Source: Onchocerca volvulus
Lineage: Eukaryota > Nematoda > Chromadorea > Rhabditida > Onchocercidae
DNA length: 64,000 nt
Direction: 5' to 3'
Assembly (NCBI GenBank): GCA_000499405.2
Contig: HG738139.1
Span: 10,130,616 to 10,194,615 of the forward strand
A program made the position numbers and the translations under genes. A model generated the notes under the pieces. It ran no database searches. It had not been told where the DNA came from and saw only the letters and a program-made list of their open reading frames with translations. Below are positions 10,782 to 25,991 of this stretch, one piece after another. The first letter of the stretch is position 1. Every line of letters begins with the position of its first letter.

Positions 10782-13700
10782 ATGAATTTCCGAGAATTTG
10801 TGGATGACTGTCGAAAGGATATTGCAAATGGATGGCGAATACTTGCCGATAAATCAGGTATTTTTCTTTTTTCTAATTAATAATTAAAATGATTCATTAA
10901 TTTTGATTTTATCTTTTGGAATTTGAAAAAAATTTAATCCTCTAATTATTTGCGCAAAATTCTCTAACATAATTTTTCAATTAATTATGCATAATTATTG
11001 AAATTATATCCTCTCGAATTATATACTATTCTAATTAAATCCAATTAATTTTAATAAATAAGTTAGAATGGAATTCTTTCCAGTTATATTGATTTTTTAT
11101 GCTAATTTTCCATGTCACCAATTTAATTTTGGATTTCATTTGTTTAATTTATGATCAAAATGAATCAGCAATGCAAGTTATTGCATATTTTAATTTCTAG
11201 CAGTTATTCAAGTTTTTAATTAATTATTTCTTGCAAAATCAAAATCAAATATTCAAACTTTATTATATTGTGAATATGAGAAAGATTGAATGATATCCAA
11301 GGAATAGTCATGACATATACATATACATCCTGAAATTTTGCGCAATCAAGTCCAGGAATATAAATGGAAATGTTAGCTAGCAAAATTTATGATTATTTTA
11401 ATCCACCGGTATGATTGATTAATTGAAATGTCAACGAATATCTGAATTTTATGTGAACAACCAAAATTATTTCAATGAAAAACTCGAATAAATAATATTT
11501 ATTTATATAAATGGAATGATTTTTCTGCATTTCAAATTGAAATTTCATTTCCAAACATTTAAATTACGTTTTTTAATGTATTTTTTTATTCATTTCAAAA
11601 AAAAACAATCATTTCTTTCTTTCGTTTTCGTTACAAATTTTTCTTAAATATGGTAAAATATTATTTTTTAAAAATAAGAAATAATATCATTCATTGATTG
11701 ATTTTTTAACTTCTGTCTATAATATTCGTCGCGGAAATATTTTTAGCGAACATTTTTAATGCGTACTTTGAAACTGCATCACAAATGAAAAAGGTCATTC
11801 GATAACTTTTTTCAATGAATATTGAAAATATCATATTTCAGGAAATAAAACAAGCAACATTTAATCAAAATAATCAATTTCTGATCTTCCATGTCAAAAT
11901 TTTACAAGCTTATTTATTTTATAAATTTTATGAAACCGAAGATTTAAAAAATCATAATTTCGCAAATCCAAAATTAAAGCAAAAGTACAAATAATTTAAC
12001 ACATTTTACTTTAATTTGAAATTAAACAAATCTTTAAAAATGCATTTTCTCTTTCATTTCTACAGAAATGAAGTTTAACTGGCCAGAAAATTGTCCAATC
12101 GAAGTACGTGAACTTGTTGGTCCGGAACGATTCGATGCGCAAGATCCGAAATTTATGATGCCATTTTTCTGGAAAAAAGAACCGGTACCAGCATGTCGTT
12201 CCTGGTAAAATTTATCATCATTTCCTCAAGTTATTTTTATTTTTTGTAATCACAATTAGATAATAATTTTAATATTTATTTTTTATTTTCAATAGTTAAT
12301 AAGCAATTTCAATACTTCTATTTCTAAATTTTTCATTTCTAATTTTTTCTAGATCTAATTTCCTTCATTTTTAATCAACCGGTCTAAAATGACAAATAAG
12401 AGGAGATTAATACGAAATCATATATTTTAATTATTTCCATTTTTTCAAAAATTTTATTCAGTTTTCAATCATGTCACATTACTTAATTATATCACTTAAG
12501 AATTTTATCATTCTGCTAATCAATTCGTTCATCTTTCAACTCTAATGATTATCCACAAAATTTTGGAAAAGATGCGATAAAGTAAATGACATGAAGAGTT
12601 TAACAGATAATTTTATTAGCTAATTATATCTTATTTTTTTTGTTTGTCATAGTATGAATAATGTCCAAATTTATAGAAACAATTAATCATTTAATTAATT
12701 ACATTATGAAGTTCTCAAAAACTTCCAAAATATAAAAAAAGACGAATAAATGAATTCAAATGAGATTTTATTATTGAATATTTCGTGCATGTAAATGAAA
12801 TGAATATTTAGATTTCATTTCATTTTTTCATTAAAAAATTTTTTAATTAAAAGACATGTCAAATATGCTTTTATCGATTATATTCTTATTTGTAGGGGAA
12901 TAGTTGTTATTTGCAGGGGAATTGTTGTTTGCGCAATTGAATGGATTTTTGGTATTTTACTTATACTGCTTTATTCTCTTCACTATGGTATAGCATTTCT
13001 CACTTCAGAAAATCGAAATATTGCAGCATTTGTGTGCTTTATTACATTATTACAGTTTAGTATATTTTTTAGCGCAAAAGTAAGTCTTTAAATTTTAAAT
13101 ACTTCCAAAAAAATAATATTCCTATTTTAGAATCATATAGTTTTAGAATTTCCAGAAACTTATTCGCTATTAATTTCCGAAATGTTAAATTGCAAATTTT
13201 TAAAATATCAATTTGTTGGATGTTAAATTGCAAAATTTTTAAATAATTATTTTTAAATATAAATTTTCAAGAATTTGAAATTTTGCCATCCACTCAATGA
13301 TCATGCGATCTATCATTCGTTTCATTTATTCCATACTGATTCATAAGATTGTCGGTATATTGGAAAAATTATTGCTTTGAGTTTTTTGCAAAATAAATCA
13401 TTTTTGTTATTTTTGTAATTTCGTTATAACAGAGTTAATTTCTTATTAAAAATTCTTTCAGTGAAATATATTACCATATTTGAAATTATAATATGGATTA
13501 TTTCAAAATTTAAAATATGCATTTTGAAAATATTTTTGAAATAATTAAAATTTAAAATTAAATTTCAGGTACTATTCTTGATTGCTATTTTAGTAAAGCA
13601 TGTTTATTTACTCAAACAACAAATGATATTCCAATACATTACCTGTGTTTTTCTGCTCCTTGATGCCACATTTATTTTCACAGCTGATATTGGTGGCTAT

Positions 13701-15902
13701 AATGAGGAATATTTATTTGCTCAAAACGATCCATTCCTGATCCGTACTGCAGCCGTTATTTCCGTCATTTTCATCTTCGTTGAGCTTTATTTACGCTTAA
13801 TGACAAAAGCAGTTTATATGTTCATCAGTGAAACAAAACGATTTAGGTAGATCGAAATTAAATTAATTTTGAAAACAAAACATAAATGTTAGAAATTAAA
13901 CTAAAATAAATATTCCTTTATTGAAATTTATATATTTTACAAGTAATTATAGTACGTTATCACAATTATGATCCTAGGTTATTGCACATTATTATAAATT
14001 ACTGTACATTATTATACATTATCGTATTCCATTGTAGGCTACCGTAAACTTATTGTAAGATATCATACATCATTAAAAATTATTGTTTTTGATATTCTGT
14101 TGAATAAATTGCCTAGATTACTGATTAGGAAATGATTTGGAAATCGATTTATTAATTTTACTAAATTACTGTAATTTGAAATAATCAGAAATTACAGAAA
14201 TGATTGATAATAATATGTGATTATTAATATAATCTAGATTTTTATCTAAGATAAGGAACTTTTCGTCATAAAATTTTCGGTTTGCAATATTTTCCCCGGA
14301 ATTTTTGATAGACTATATTTTTCCTGAATTTCTAATTAATTCAAAATTGTCGTGAAATTGCCATTTTCATTTTTTTGCAGAGTTGCATTAGATAATTCAA
14401 GATGGCGTTATCGTAAACGTGTATATTTTTCTTATTGTTCCATTATGCAGCAAAGTTTATCAAGTTTGGCTAAATCGCAAAGTATTCCAAACGTACGAAC
14501 TATCTTTTTGTTTTGAAATTTCTTTCAAACTTTTTTCAAAAAATCATAAAAGAAGAAATCTTCGAATAAATTATTTCTTGAAATCAAATCTGTATAAAAA
14601 TATTAATGCAATTAACAAGTATAATCCAATTTTCAATTTCAATTTTTTTATTTTTCACTTGGCAAAATAAGTCTTTGCTAATAAGTTAATATAATAATGT
14701 CAAAAAATTATCTTTTAAATGTTGCAATTTGAAAAAAAAAGTTTTTTTCAGTCAGAAGATATCTCAAAAACAATGCCCAAATTAACTTCACCAATGTTGA
14801 ACAATCATAAAACAGATAAACGAAAAGTACTTTGTTTTTGCTTATCTTCGTAACGCTTCAAGTGCATAACCTTTGATCTGATCTGCTTATCACTCGTGGA
14901 AATGAATTTCGAAATGAAAATGAAATTGTGATATTTTATAACTTTGCTTTGTGGTTGAAAGTTGAAAGAGCACAGATGATGTACATCATACTAAAACTTG
15001 CCCTCTACCACAAAGACAGCTAAGCCTTGGCAAGGAATAGGGCATGTTTTCCACTTCCGAAATGAGTATTCAAAGCCAATGAAGGCAAAAAATGGAAAAA
15101 ATGTCAATATACGCATGGACTCATATGGCATTGAAGTTTCAAGACTTCCAACACATCATCTTTTTGCAAATAAATCGCTTAATCAATGCTAATATTTTCC
15201 TATAGCTTATCTGAGTATTTTAAAGTATTTATTTTTTGCGATTTTTTTTTTTCAGGTTGTTAATGAAATATGCCAAACTACCGGTGGACCAAGATTTTTG
15301 CGAAGGTAAATCCATTTCTAGTTATTTTAAAATTGAAACTAGGATGATGAAATTTATTAGAAATAAAGGGATTGTAATTTAAGCTCAACCGAAAATCATT
15401 TTAAGCTACTTATAATAATTCATGAATAAAATAACTTTCGAACTTTAAAACGAATGCATAGAAGAGTTTTTGTAAGAGATGGCAAATATCCGAAATCTTC
15501 AGTTACTATCAAAAAAAAAAAAGCAAAAAAGCAAAAAAGAAAATTGTACTAAGTTATAAAGTAAGAAGTTTTTCTCATCATTTTTTTGGTTCTTTTTCCA
15601 GTCCAAAACAGATCCATTATAATTGGCGTACCTCACGTATCCCACGTCAACGACAACGAGTCGTTAAACGAAGACAAAATCGTTCACGCTCTAATCATGC
15701 TGGTGTAGCTGTATTAGAAGGCAATAGCAACAGTGCAGGTGTGACATTTTACATCGGTATGCAGCTGAATTCGAAATATCTTGAAAGGCTTCGCAAAGGT
15801 AATTTGGAAGATGTCACCGTTCCATTAATTTGCTCCAATCAATATTCCTATTCCCATCAACAACAACGATGGTGTCAATCATCAAATGATAACGAATGTT
15901 GA
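10782..15902 (+). CDS. Multi-pass membrane protein of unknown function, 379 aa
   Basis: Seven exons join in frame: 10782-10857, 12066-12204, 12896-13079, 13569-13846, 14381-14492, 15256-15305 and 15602-15902. They give 380 codons including TGA. The N-terminus ([12 protein letters not shown]) is cytosol-like. Residues about 72-225 contain four or five hydrophobic helices, including [50 protein letters not shown] and [15 protein letters not shown]. The C-terminal third is basic and Gln/Arg-rich ([19 protein letters not shown]). An AATAAA polyadenylation signal lies near 15967. If the 14492 donor is ignored, exon 5 runs to a TGA at 14514 and ends a 270-residue form; the shorter exon is preferred because it joins in phase to two further coding exons. 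I recognise no family; transporter or receptor function cannot be assigned. Confidence 0.75.
14995..15192 (+). other. Unassigned open frame inside intron 5 of the membrane-protein gene
   Basis: A 65-codon open stretch without ATG at its start, more GC-rich than its surroundings, encoding for example [18 protein letters not shown]. It is flanked by stops at both ends and has no donor. It could be a remnant of a copied gene or mobile element, or an alternative terminal exon. I do not recognise the peptide. Confidence 0.25.
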
Positions 15903-17830
15903 TCTCGCATTTCGAGCTTTACTTCATTATTTCTTGTTGCATTTAGTAATTTTTTTCCTTTTTCTCAATAAATTTGTACGATTTCGTTATTTGGCAAATT
16001 TCTTTTCGACTAATTATGTTACGATTTCCAAAGTGAAGAAAAAAGAGAAAAAGAAGAATAAATAACATGAACTGGAACTGAGAAGGAAATCCGTTTCTTC
16101 CTTAATAGTTTAAAACGTAATTCAATCCCTTCTCATCTATCTTCATACATAATTCATGCATTGACCATACAAATCTACATCGTAATAGGAATCTTATCAC
16201 AATCAATCTAATGCCCACAAACAGAATATGAAATTTGCTATTCAAATGATCTTTGAGTGTGTGGGAAATTCATTCAAAGCCATCAACAGTTATAAATTAT
16301 AGGGAAAAAAAAAAATACATTCTTTTTGTGAAGCAACACATTTCGTGTTGTTATTTCACTTGCTTTTTTCTTTTTTTTTTTTAATCCATACCATTTTGGA
16401 TTTAAAACTAATTAAAGCAGTACCTGGATTTTTCAGCTTCATTAAATCCAAGTTAGAGAATTAAGTAATGCTACGACTTAAAGTTGACCATATCACAAAC
16501 TATGAAAAAGTCAGTAAAGCTGACTTAAATGAATCTTGTGTGTTTCATAAAAACTGGTCTTTGCTTTTAAGAAAAAAAGACCTGTCAAAAACTTTCATCT
16601 TTTTAAATTGAATTAATCAATTATAATGCAGCCAATTGAAAAGAAGAGAATAAAAATGGCTGAAAACTCGTGCTGATGTGCCATTTCGAATGTAAATTTG
16701 TGTACCAGCTCGATGGTTCCATACAAAAACGAAACAGAGAAAAGAGAAAATTAGAACAGGAAGGAACAATTACGAGATTAGCAAATATCAGGAATATAAA
16801 AAGCAAACAGCAGCGATTCTTTCTTGAATGAAAGAATACACTGTGAAATTCTCAATTTATGATAGTGAAAGAAGATAGAAATGAGTTATGGTATCAATCA
16901 TATCAACGCACTCATACCGGTTCATTACATTCCGTCTTTTTGAGGATGAAAATTAAAAAAATTAGATTAGAATGATTTTCATCTTCCAATAAGATGATGT
17001 TCTAAGAATGCCTAATTTGTATCAATTCAAGTACGAGTTTCATACACATAGACACATTTAAATAGGAAATAGTCAGCCACATAACATGATGTGAGTTCTT
17101 GAGTAATATAATAAGTTTCGAAAGCAAGAAAAAAAAGGATCCGAAATCCTTACACTATTCTGCAAAAATCTCTGGAAAGAGAGAAATAAGTGACTGACTT
17201 TTACTTCTGCTGTTTGAAATCGCTACAACATTGCCGGCAAGAAGAAAACTATTTGTAATAAAATTTTGGAAAAATTAAACAATCGTCTGTGTTACATAGA
17301 CATAATTATTACAATATTAAATTTCAGCTATATTGCGTATTGAAAAATTGGTTTCACTTAGAATCCGCTTAAGGAAATATAAGAAAGTATTAATCGCTAA
17401 GTTAAATGGCAAAGTGTATGTAAAAAATGATGGAAATGGATATTGCATTGGAAGTCAAGAAGTTTACCACCCAAAATTTTGAAAAATCTTGTAAAGTTCC
17501 CTAAAAATATGTCACATAATTTTCACACTTTTTTCATTCTGCAAAATACTTCATATTATTCTTAGTTAAATTCCAACAAAAAAATTCTAGAAAAACGTAA
17601 AAAATAAAAGCTGTATCTGAACTAAAAATGGAGGTCGAGAAAGGTTTTCTATGCAGTTTGAACTGATATGAACAATGGAACAAGAGAATGTAACAGAGCT
17701 GAATCTAAAGCATTTTGAAATATGCTACTGTTGCTATGAGTAGCACTTTTGGGCGTGTTTGTAAATCAATTCATACAAAAACAATATCAGACGACAAGCA
17801 TAAAAAATTGTATACAATTCTCCTCAAATT
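15903..17830. other. Intergenic stretch between convergent genes
   Basis: It holds the polyadenylation signal of the membrane-protein gene near 15967 and presumably the 3' UTR of ARF1 at its right end. No further coding signal was seen; the frame on the minus strand at 16621-16806 has no supporting splice sites. Confidence 0.5.
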
Positions 17831-19582
<1,752 letters not shown>

Positions 19583-21487
19583 CTTCAGTGATACTTCGTT
19601 TGATTATAAAAGCCTCGTATTAAGAAGCTGAAATAAACTTATCAACTGGAAATCATATGTCATACCATGAACTTTGTAGAGAAGAATATAACTGCCGCGA
19701 AAACTTTACGTATTTCTCTTTTAACTTTAACAATTACAAATCTTCCCGAATATTCTTCGATAAAAACGAACCGAAAACAATGACTGGTTATTAAAGATTA
19801 TTTGTAGAAGGATTCATAATCACAACAACGTTGATGACTTAAATTATGACTTATTCTACTGATAACAATAGTTACGTAGCAAAAAATTTAGAAAACAAGA
19901 TGAAGTGTTAAAAGTTACAGTTTACCATATAAACACAAGTTTATCCATTCTTGTATCTCCTGACTGCTAAAGAAAAATTATCTTAATAACAATTCGTGAG
20001 TGATTTTTTTACTAATAACAATCAAAGGTTGATACTAACCTTTGATCGTTATTAGTAAAAATATTCATCTGGAAGATTGATTTATGATACCAAAATTACC
20101 AGTAGCACTTACATCACATGACAATAAAGAACAATTTACTTCAAAATTATTTATTCAATAATGTCGGCAGTACTTGATTTGCAGAACTATCTGACTTTAT
20201 TGAAATCACTGTGTTAGAACACTTGACCTTATTGAAATCACTTAATCTCCACTATTAAATCTGCTCTTACGGAACTGAAATCACTTGACTTATGATGATG
20301 AAATTACTTGACTTGAAGAATCTATAACTATCCAATCTATGATATCAAAAAAATTGAAATTACCAAATCTATGACACAGAAATTTGACTACGAGCAGTAA
20401 AGATAAATTTTGGTATTCTCAAATGACTAAAAACAGTAAGTAATGATAAATAAGAAAGAGCAAGTGGCAGACCACTGATAAAGGAATGATAAGAAGTGAT
20501 AATAAACGACAACTACACACAGACATATACCAATTAGCTCATCCCGACTCCCACTGACAACACGTCACTATACGCTCCCCTGTCGGACTAAACAAATCGA
20601 TCAATCGGCCACATACAACCTGTCCTGTAAACATCGAACAAACGATATGCAGCAGTTGGGACGTTTCGCAATTGTTACTGTTTCGCTAGCCGCTTTTTCT
20701 TTTTTTTTTTTTTGATGTTTAGGATTATCTTTCCCACGGTAATGGAGGGGACGTGTATCATATATATTCAGAAATTTAAGTATGTGAGTAAAAGATGCAG
20801 TTGTATTATCAATTTATTTATTTATTAATTTATTCAATTATTCGATGCCACTTTTTTTTCTCGAATTTTGGTGACTTTTTTTAATTCGCATGATATGTCA
20901 TGTCTGCTTGTAGATTCATTAGTAATAAAAGAAGATTTCTTCGTATTCATATGTTTATCTTTGTATTATTCATTACTTAACATAGATAGTTTGTCATTTT
21001 TTCTCGAATTTTATCCATCCACATGTTTTGCATCAGTAATTATTAAATGAATTATTGTCCTAATTATTGAAATTGTAAGATGGCATTTAATGATTTCAAA
21101 GTATTTTGAAATAATCATTCACAACTGCGAGAAATAGACACGTTTTAGAGAATAACTTATCTTGATAAGGATGAGGTTGTTGTAATAAAACTCCAAGAAA
21201 TTCTGATCATCAAATGGTGTAACTATGATTATAAAGGTTTTTTGATATATCACTATATTTCCCGTTTAATCTCAGATTTTTGAAACTTTTTAACCAAAAT
21301 GTCTGGGGTTAATTATTTAGAAAATTTAAACATAATTAATTTGAAAAACTTTCATTTGCCAAATTTCATTCTAAGAGAGAAAAAAATTGAGATCTCTCTT
21401 TGCAGGATAATGCCAAATATAATGTTCGAGCGACTCCACTTTGCTGCATGGGAATTAGTGGCATATTTCACTCTTTGTTTCTTTCAG
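19583..21487. other. Shared upstream region of divergent ARF1 and CD2BP2
   Basis: No coding region was recognised. It contains a near-perfect 25-bp hairpin at 20006-20061 and, at about 20170-20330, several degenerate copies of a GAAATCACTTGACTT-like motif. Promoters of both flanking genes should lie here, but no specific site could be identified. A frame on the plus strand from 21299 reads into the CD2BP2 exon but appears to be upstream sequence lacking similarity to the family. Confidence 0.4.
20006..20061. repeat. Near-perfect hairpin, 25-bp arms
   Basis: The left arm is TTTTTACTAATAACAATCAA followed by AGGTT. The right arm is its reverse complement with one mismatch, separated by GATACT. 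It lies about 430 bp upstream of the ARF1 start. Confidence 0.85.
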
Positions 21488-21502
21488 AGAAAGTGGAAAG
21501 TA

Positions 21503-24199
21503 ATGTCGAAATCCAAGTTGCGATTATCAGAAGTAGACGAACTAACTGATGAAGGAGCTTTGAAACACAGCCGTGAGAAATATGCTCGTTATCAGGACGA
21601 TAAGGAAGAAGAGAAAAATTGGGCTGAAGATGAGAATGGGGAAGGCACAAGGAAGGATTATTATTCAAAGCATACTCTGGATAGTGATGAGGAGGAAGAA
21701 GTGAAATATAAAAAATTGGATATGGACAAAGTTTGTTACTTGATTTTGGTTTTTTTTTTTTCTTCAAATATTTAAATAGTTATTAAAATTATAGAATTTG
21801 AATTGAGCTGAACTAGGATTTGTTTGTTTATTTGTAAGAAATTTCGTTTTATAAATAAATCTTTTCAAGAATTTAATGTTTTACTACTACTCACCATTTC
21901 TGGTAGCTAATACTTCGTCTCCAAATGACTTCCAAGTTATTTAAGGAGTTCATGGGATGTTTTATAATTCTACACATCCATATTTGCATCGTTTTAATTC
22001 GAATATTTCATTGACTGTCGCTTTCTGCTCATCGAAATCGAAATATAGATTTTTTCTTATTAATATTTGTAAACTTTTCCCATACATTATATAAGTATTA
22101 TTCGGTTTACAATAAAGCATCAATAAAATTCGGCGAAAATATTTCGTCAAAGAATAGTTTTGCCATTAATATATTTCAACAATATTTTGTTAACAAATTT
22201 GATCGGAAAAAAAATTTGAAAAATACACTTTTTCGAAGCAAGTAATTTTCATTCTTTTAAGCTATATTTTGCTCAAAAAAAGATTATTTATAGGAATATA
22301 GTTATTAATTGTACAGTGTTCATTTAAAAATTATTTTAGATTGATGGACAAGAAGAAGGAGGTATGGAATATGAAGGTAACACAAAAATCATGGCGTTTA
22401 ATATGAAAGAAGACCTGGAAGAAGGACATTTTGATGCTGATGGAAATTTCATCTTTGACAAAGTCAGTTAAATTAATTTTTTTTTATAGATAATTGGAAT
22501 TATACGTCTCTAATTAGTCTGAGATTTATATTTCCTAATTCTTTCGAATTCTCTAGGCATCTTTATTTTTAGAAGGAAGCCGAAATAAAAGATGCTTGGT
22601 TGGATAATATCGACTGGGCTAACGTAAAAGCAGATGCAGGAGATCAATGGCATCAGAAAAATGTACTTTCATCTCATTTTGTGATCTTTATTTTTGTAAA
22701 AGCACAAGACTGAATAATCTATTATCTTTGTATCACTGCTTCAAGTCATAGTTTGAGAAAATATGACTCTTTCCACATTTTGTCTCATTTAATTTAAAAG
22801 AGAAAGATATTTCTTTCGCATTTACAACGGAAACAGTGGATGAAAGAATCAGATAAAATTCGTATAAATTTTTTGAGGGAGTGATTTGAATTGAAATGGG
22901 CGCTTTTTTTTTTTTTAAGGAAGAAGATAGCTCAACAACAAAAAATCTTGGCGATGGTGAACTTAAAAGCATATACGAAAAAATTGCTTCGATGTTACAA
23001 TCGAATGAAACAATTGAACGGGCGCTAGCAAGATTTGGAAAGGAAAAAGGTGAGCATTTAATTCACATATTTTAGTGAAAATTTTCTACTAAAAGAGTTT
23101 TTTTCTTTGTATTTTCTTATTAATCGTATTATTATTTGCTATATTATCAAATATTTAAGGTTCATGGCCAAAATCTTTCTTAAGCTTTGTTATATATTTC
23201 CAAGTTTATTACGTAATTGATAGTAGTGTTGTTTAGGTTTAAGCGCAGCAGATGAGCGAAAAAAAAGATGGGCAGCAAAGAAAGCTGGTAAAGAATACGT
23301 TGATGAAAAAAACTTTGCGGTAAAGGAATTGACGGGTTTAACTGACACTCTAGTATCAAATGGTGAGATGGAAGCTTATCAATATACGCTCGAGAAGATT
23401 CAATATATGGTCCAGGAATTAGAAAACAAAGCTGTTGATGTCTTGGATATGTTTTCGGATGAAGCACCTGTCTGCTCTGTCGGAGGTTCTTTTCATTAAT
23501 AAAAACTTTTAAACTACTTATTTCATAATTCCATCGAAGTTGAAGAAATTGCTTGTCTTGTCCAAAACAAAATATTTGTCTTTTATTTCTGGATAAATAA
23601 CAAATACCACTGAAGACATATTGCATATCTAAACAAATTTGATCATCATTAAAATAAAGAAAAATTTTGAATCATGATTTTTTAATTTAAAAAAAAAAAA
23701 TCAAAAAATCATGATTCAAAATTTTTCTTTATTTTCATGATGATCGAATTGATTTTTATTTTGCCACTTTGTTAGAGTAAAAATGTAAATATGAAACCAT
23801 TATTGAATTATGAATTTCTTGATAGAGGATAGTGATGTGGCCATATCTGGCATATAACCGAAAATTTTACCATATTTTGAAATAGAATAATTGAATGTTC
23901 GTTAAGGCAGACAGAGAACGACAAAGTTGTTGAGCATTTGGCAGAAATCTTTTTTTTTTTTAAATTTTGCAGGAAGGAACAAGCAAAATGACGGAGCTGC
24001 AAAGTCCACCAGTAATGCTGTAGTATGGGAGTATAAATTATCAATTGACGAAGATGCAGAAATCATTGGTCCAGTCTCCACCGAAGAAATGTTGAAATTA
24101 CAGGGGGAGGGCAAATTTGAAAATGGTGGTTGGGCTCGTAAAAAAGGCATGCAGACTTTTTACACTATTGCCAGGCTTGATTTCGAGATTTACATTTGA
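21503..24199 (+). CDS. CD2BP2: CD2BP2 / U5 snRNP 52K homologue with GYF domain, 348 aa
   Basis: Six exons join in frame: 21503-21730, 22340-22462, 22573-22662, 22920-23049, 23237-23485 and 23973-24199. Family features are in order: an acidic N-terminus with HTLDSDEEEE, the conserved EEGHFDADGNFIF block (about residue 100), DAWLDNIDWANVK, a central helical region (LVSNGEMEAYQYTLEKI), and a C-terminal GYF domain (WEYK...GPVSTEEML...FENGGWARKK). The tail TIARLDFEIYI matches the family's FYNSKRIDFDLY ending. The protein belongs to the U5 snRNP and binds proline-rich ligands and Prp6-type partners in pre-mRNA splicing. I start at the ATG at 21503, just after a TTTCAG acceptor at 21487 that may be a trans-splice site. 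Length matches animal homologues. Confidence 0.93.
23636..23750. repeat. Long foldback hairpin in the last CD2BP2 intron
   Basis: The arms are about 50 bp (23636-23685 and 23700-23750) and pair with only about three mismatches, for example AAAATAAAGAAAAATTTTGA against its exact complement. The loop is an A-rich stretch of about 14 nt. Confidence 0.9.
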
Positions 24200-25186
24200 A
24201 GATTTCATATTGCTTTCATATTGTTATTTCACGCTGTGTATGTTGTAATTTATATTGATATCCTCATTACTTTTAGATCAGAAAAGTTATTTGCTCCGTT
24301 ATTATACGTAATATAAGAATTTCAAACTGGATAAATTCCGTGGTCTCCTAGATTCATATGATTATCAGATAGTTGTTGTAGTTTTGAAAATTCAGGAATA
24401 TATTTTAAGTGACAATAACGGAGTGAAATCTTATTTTGCAGATGAGTAAGTTGAACAATTAATTTTTCTCGAAGATTATGATTTTTGTATGAAAATAAAT
24501 GAAGTCTTCTGATAAACTTTGTTTAAATTTTTCTTCAATGTAAATCATCGTGAATTATTTTTACAAGGCATTTGCTATGATGAAGATTGCCATATTTTGG
24601 AATGAAGATATTTGCTCATAATATCGATTATGTATATGACTGTTTTCGCTATTTTTTTTTCGAAACTTCAACTTTTTATTTAATACTTGAATTTATTGAA
24701 TTATTTAACAAATATCTGGGTAGTTCTCATTTGTATGAGTTGTTTTTACTCCAGAATTACTTTTCTCAAAAATTCAGTTTTCTGAATAGGTTTGACGTAA
24801 AAGAGGTGGCGAGGTAATTGAGAAATTCAAATCTCGTTGAACAATCACTGCAAAATATATCAGATTACAGAATAAGAGATTAATATCAAGATACATTGAA
24901 AAAAAATTGTGCTTTATTGGTTGAACAAAGTCTATCAAGCTGAATTTTCGGTAGTTTAAATTAAATTGTATAGTTTGATGGTTAATATGCGACTGAGTTT
25001 CATATTCACTACCTCTTATCCTTAGAATAGTCGATAATGACCAACTGTAATTTTTAATTAGTAACATTTAATCATGATAGGCTCGTAATTTAGTGTTACC
25101 AGTAAAATCCAGTTATATATCAATGAATAATCATTATTTTAGAAACAAGAAGTAACCGGTGAAAAATAGTGCTAACGTTGGGAACA
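24200..25186. other. Intergenic, CD2BP2 3' end to TOM7
   Basis: No gene was recognised. Frames on both strands (24587-24817 plus, 24774-25067 minus) are AT-rich and lack splice-site or compositional support. Confidence 0.5.
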
Positions 25187-25568
25187 ATGAAATTGTCATC
25201 AGCGCAACAAAATTTGGTACGACAAACCACCAACATTTTCCGAATCTTCGTTCAATGGGGAAGTGTCCCTTTTATTGTTTTTTTAGGTAAATTTCTTAAA
25301 TTTCTTTTTCCGAGATATTTTACCTAAACAGTTTAGAAGAGAAAATTCCTATGGATAGTATCAGATAATCTGAATATGTTAAAAACCAAAATTGAAACAA
25401 CATCTATACTTCATATATAAACATGACTTGTTAAAATTGAATCCAATGTCTTTTAATAGCGGAATCAAATTCAACATTTCTAAACTTTCAGGGTTTCGCC
25501 ATGGAGCAGACCCACAACCCAATGGTGAAGTGGTACCGTTGTCACTGACTGGTCTTTTGTATGGGTAA
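25187..25568 (+). CDS. tomm-7: TOM7, small subunit of the mitochondrial outer-membrane translocase
   Basis: Two exons, 25187-25286 and 25492-25568, join in phase to give 58 residues, the usual Tom7 size. The sequence follows the family layout: a short basic N-terminal stretch (QQNLVRQTTNIFRIFVQWG), a membrane segment (SVPFIVFLG), then the diagnostic GFRHGADPQP immediately after the exon junction and a C-terminal LTGLLYG, matching the family's GFKRGADPGMP...LLWG. Tom7 is a tail-anchored TOM-complex component that modulates assembly of the import channel and, in animals, PINK1 retention. It was recognisable only by joining both exons, since each is short. Confidence 0.92.
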
Positions 25569-25991
25569 ACTCTCAAGCTACAACTAGCTGGTTCCAGTTA
25601 ACTATTTCATTCATATTTGTTTGTTAAGAAAATTAATCTTTCGAGATTTTTTCATTATTGGACACATCTATAAAGTAGATGTTTTCTGTTAATAAAAAGT
25701 AGTTTTCACATTTTTTAACGAAAAATATTATTTGCACATGAAATTCATTGGAAGTAACGATTAAAAAAAAAAAAAAAAGAAATGAAAGGAAATATGATTT
25801 AAAGAAATGATAAGATCTCGACCATAATTTTCCTGAAGAAATCACTGAGATTCGATTCCTCACTTGATTTATCAATTTACATATACGCATGTAGCATGGA
25901 TAAATTGAACATTCGGAAATATATTGCAGAAAATACAGTTACTAAGATTAGAGAATAAGATATCGGAGAAAAGAGATTGCAAGGAGTTAAC

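Noticed and set aside
14419..14670. Open frame continuing past exon 5 of the membrane protein
   Set aside because: It is in another frame than the exon and turns into AT-rich Lys/Asn/Phe sequence; the donor at 14492 joins in phase to further coding exons.
21299..21502. Upstream start for CD2BP2
   Set aside because: The 68 extra residues are hydrophobic and unlike the family; a TTTCAG acceptor at 21487 lies directly before a good ATG at 21503.
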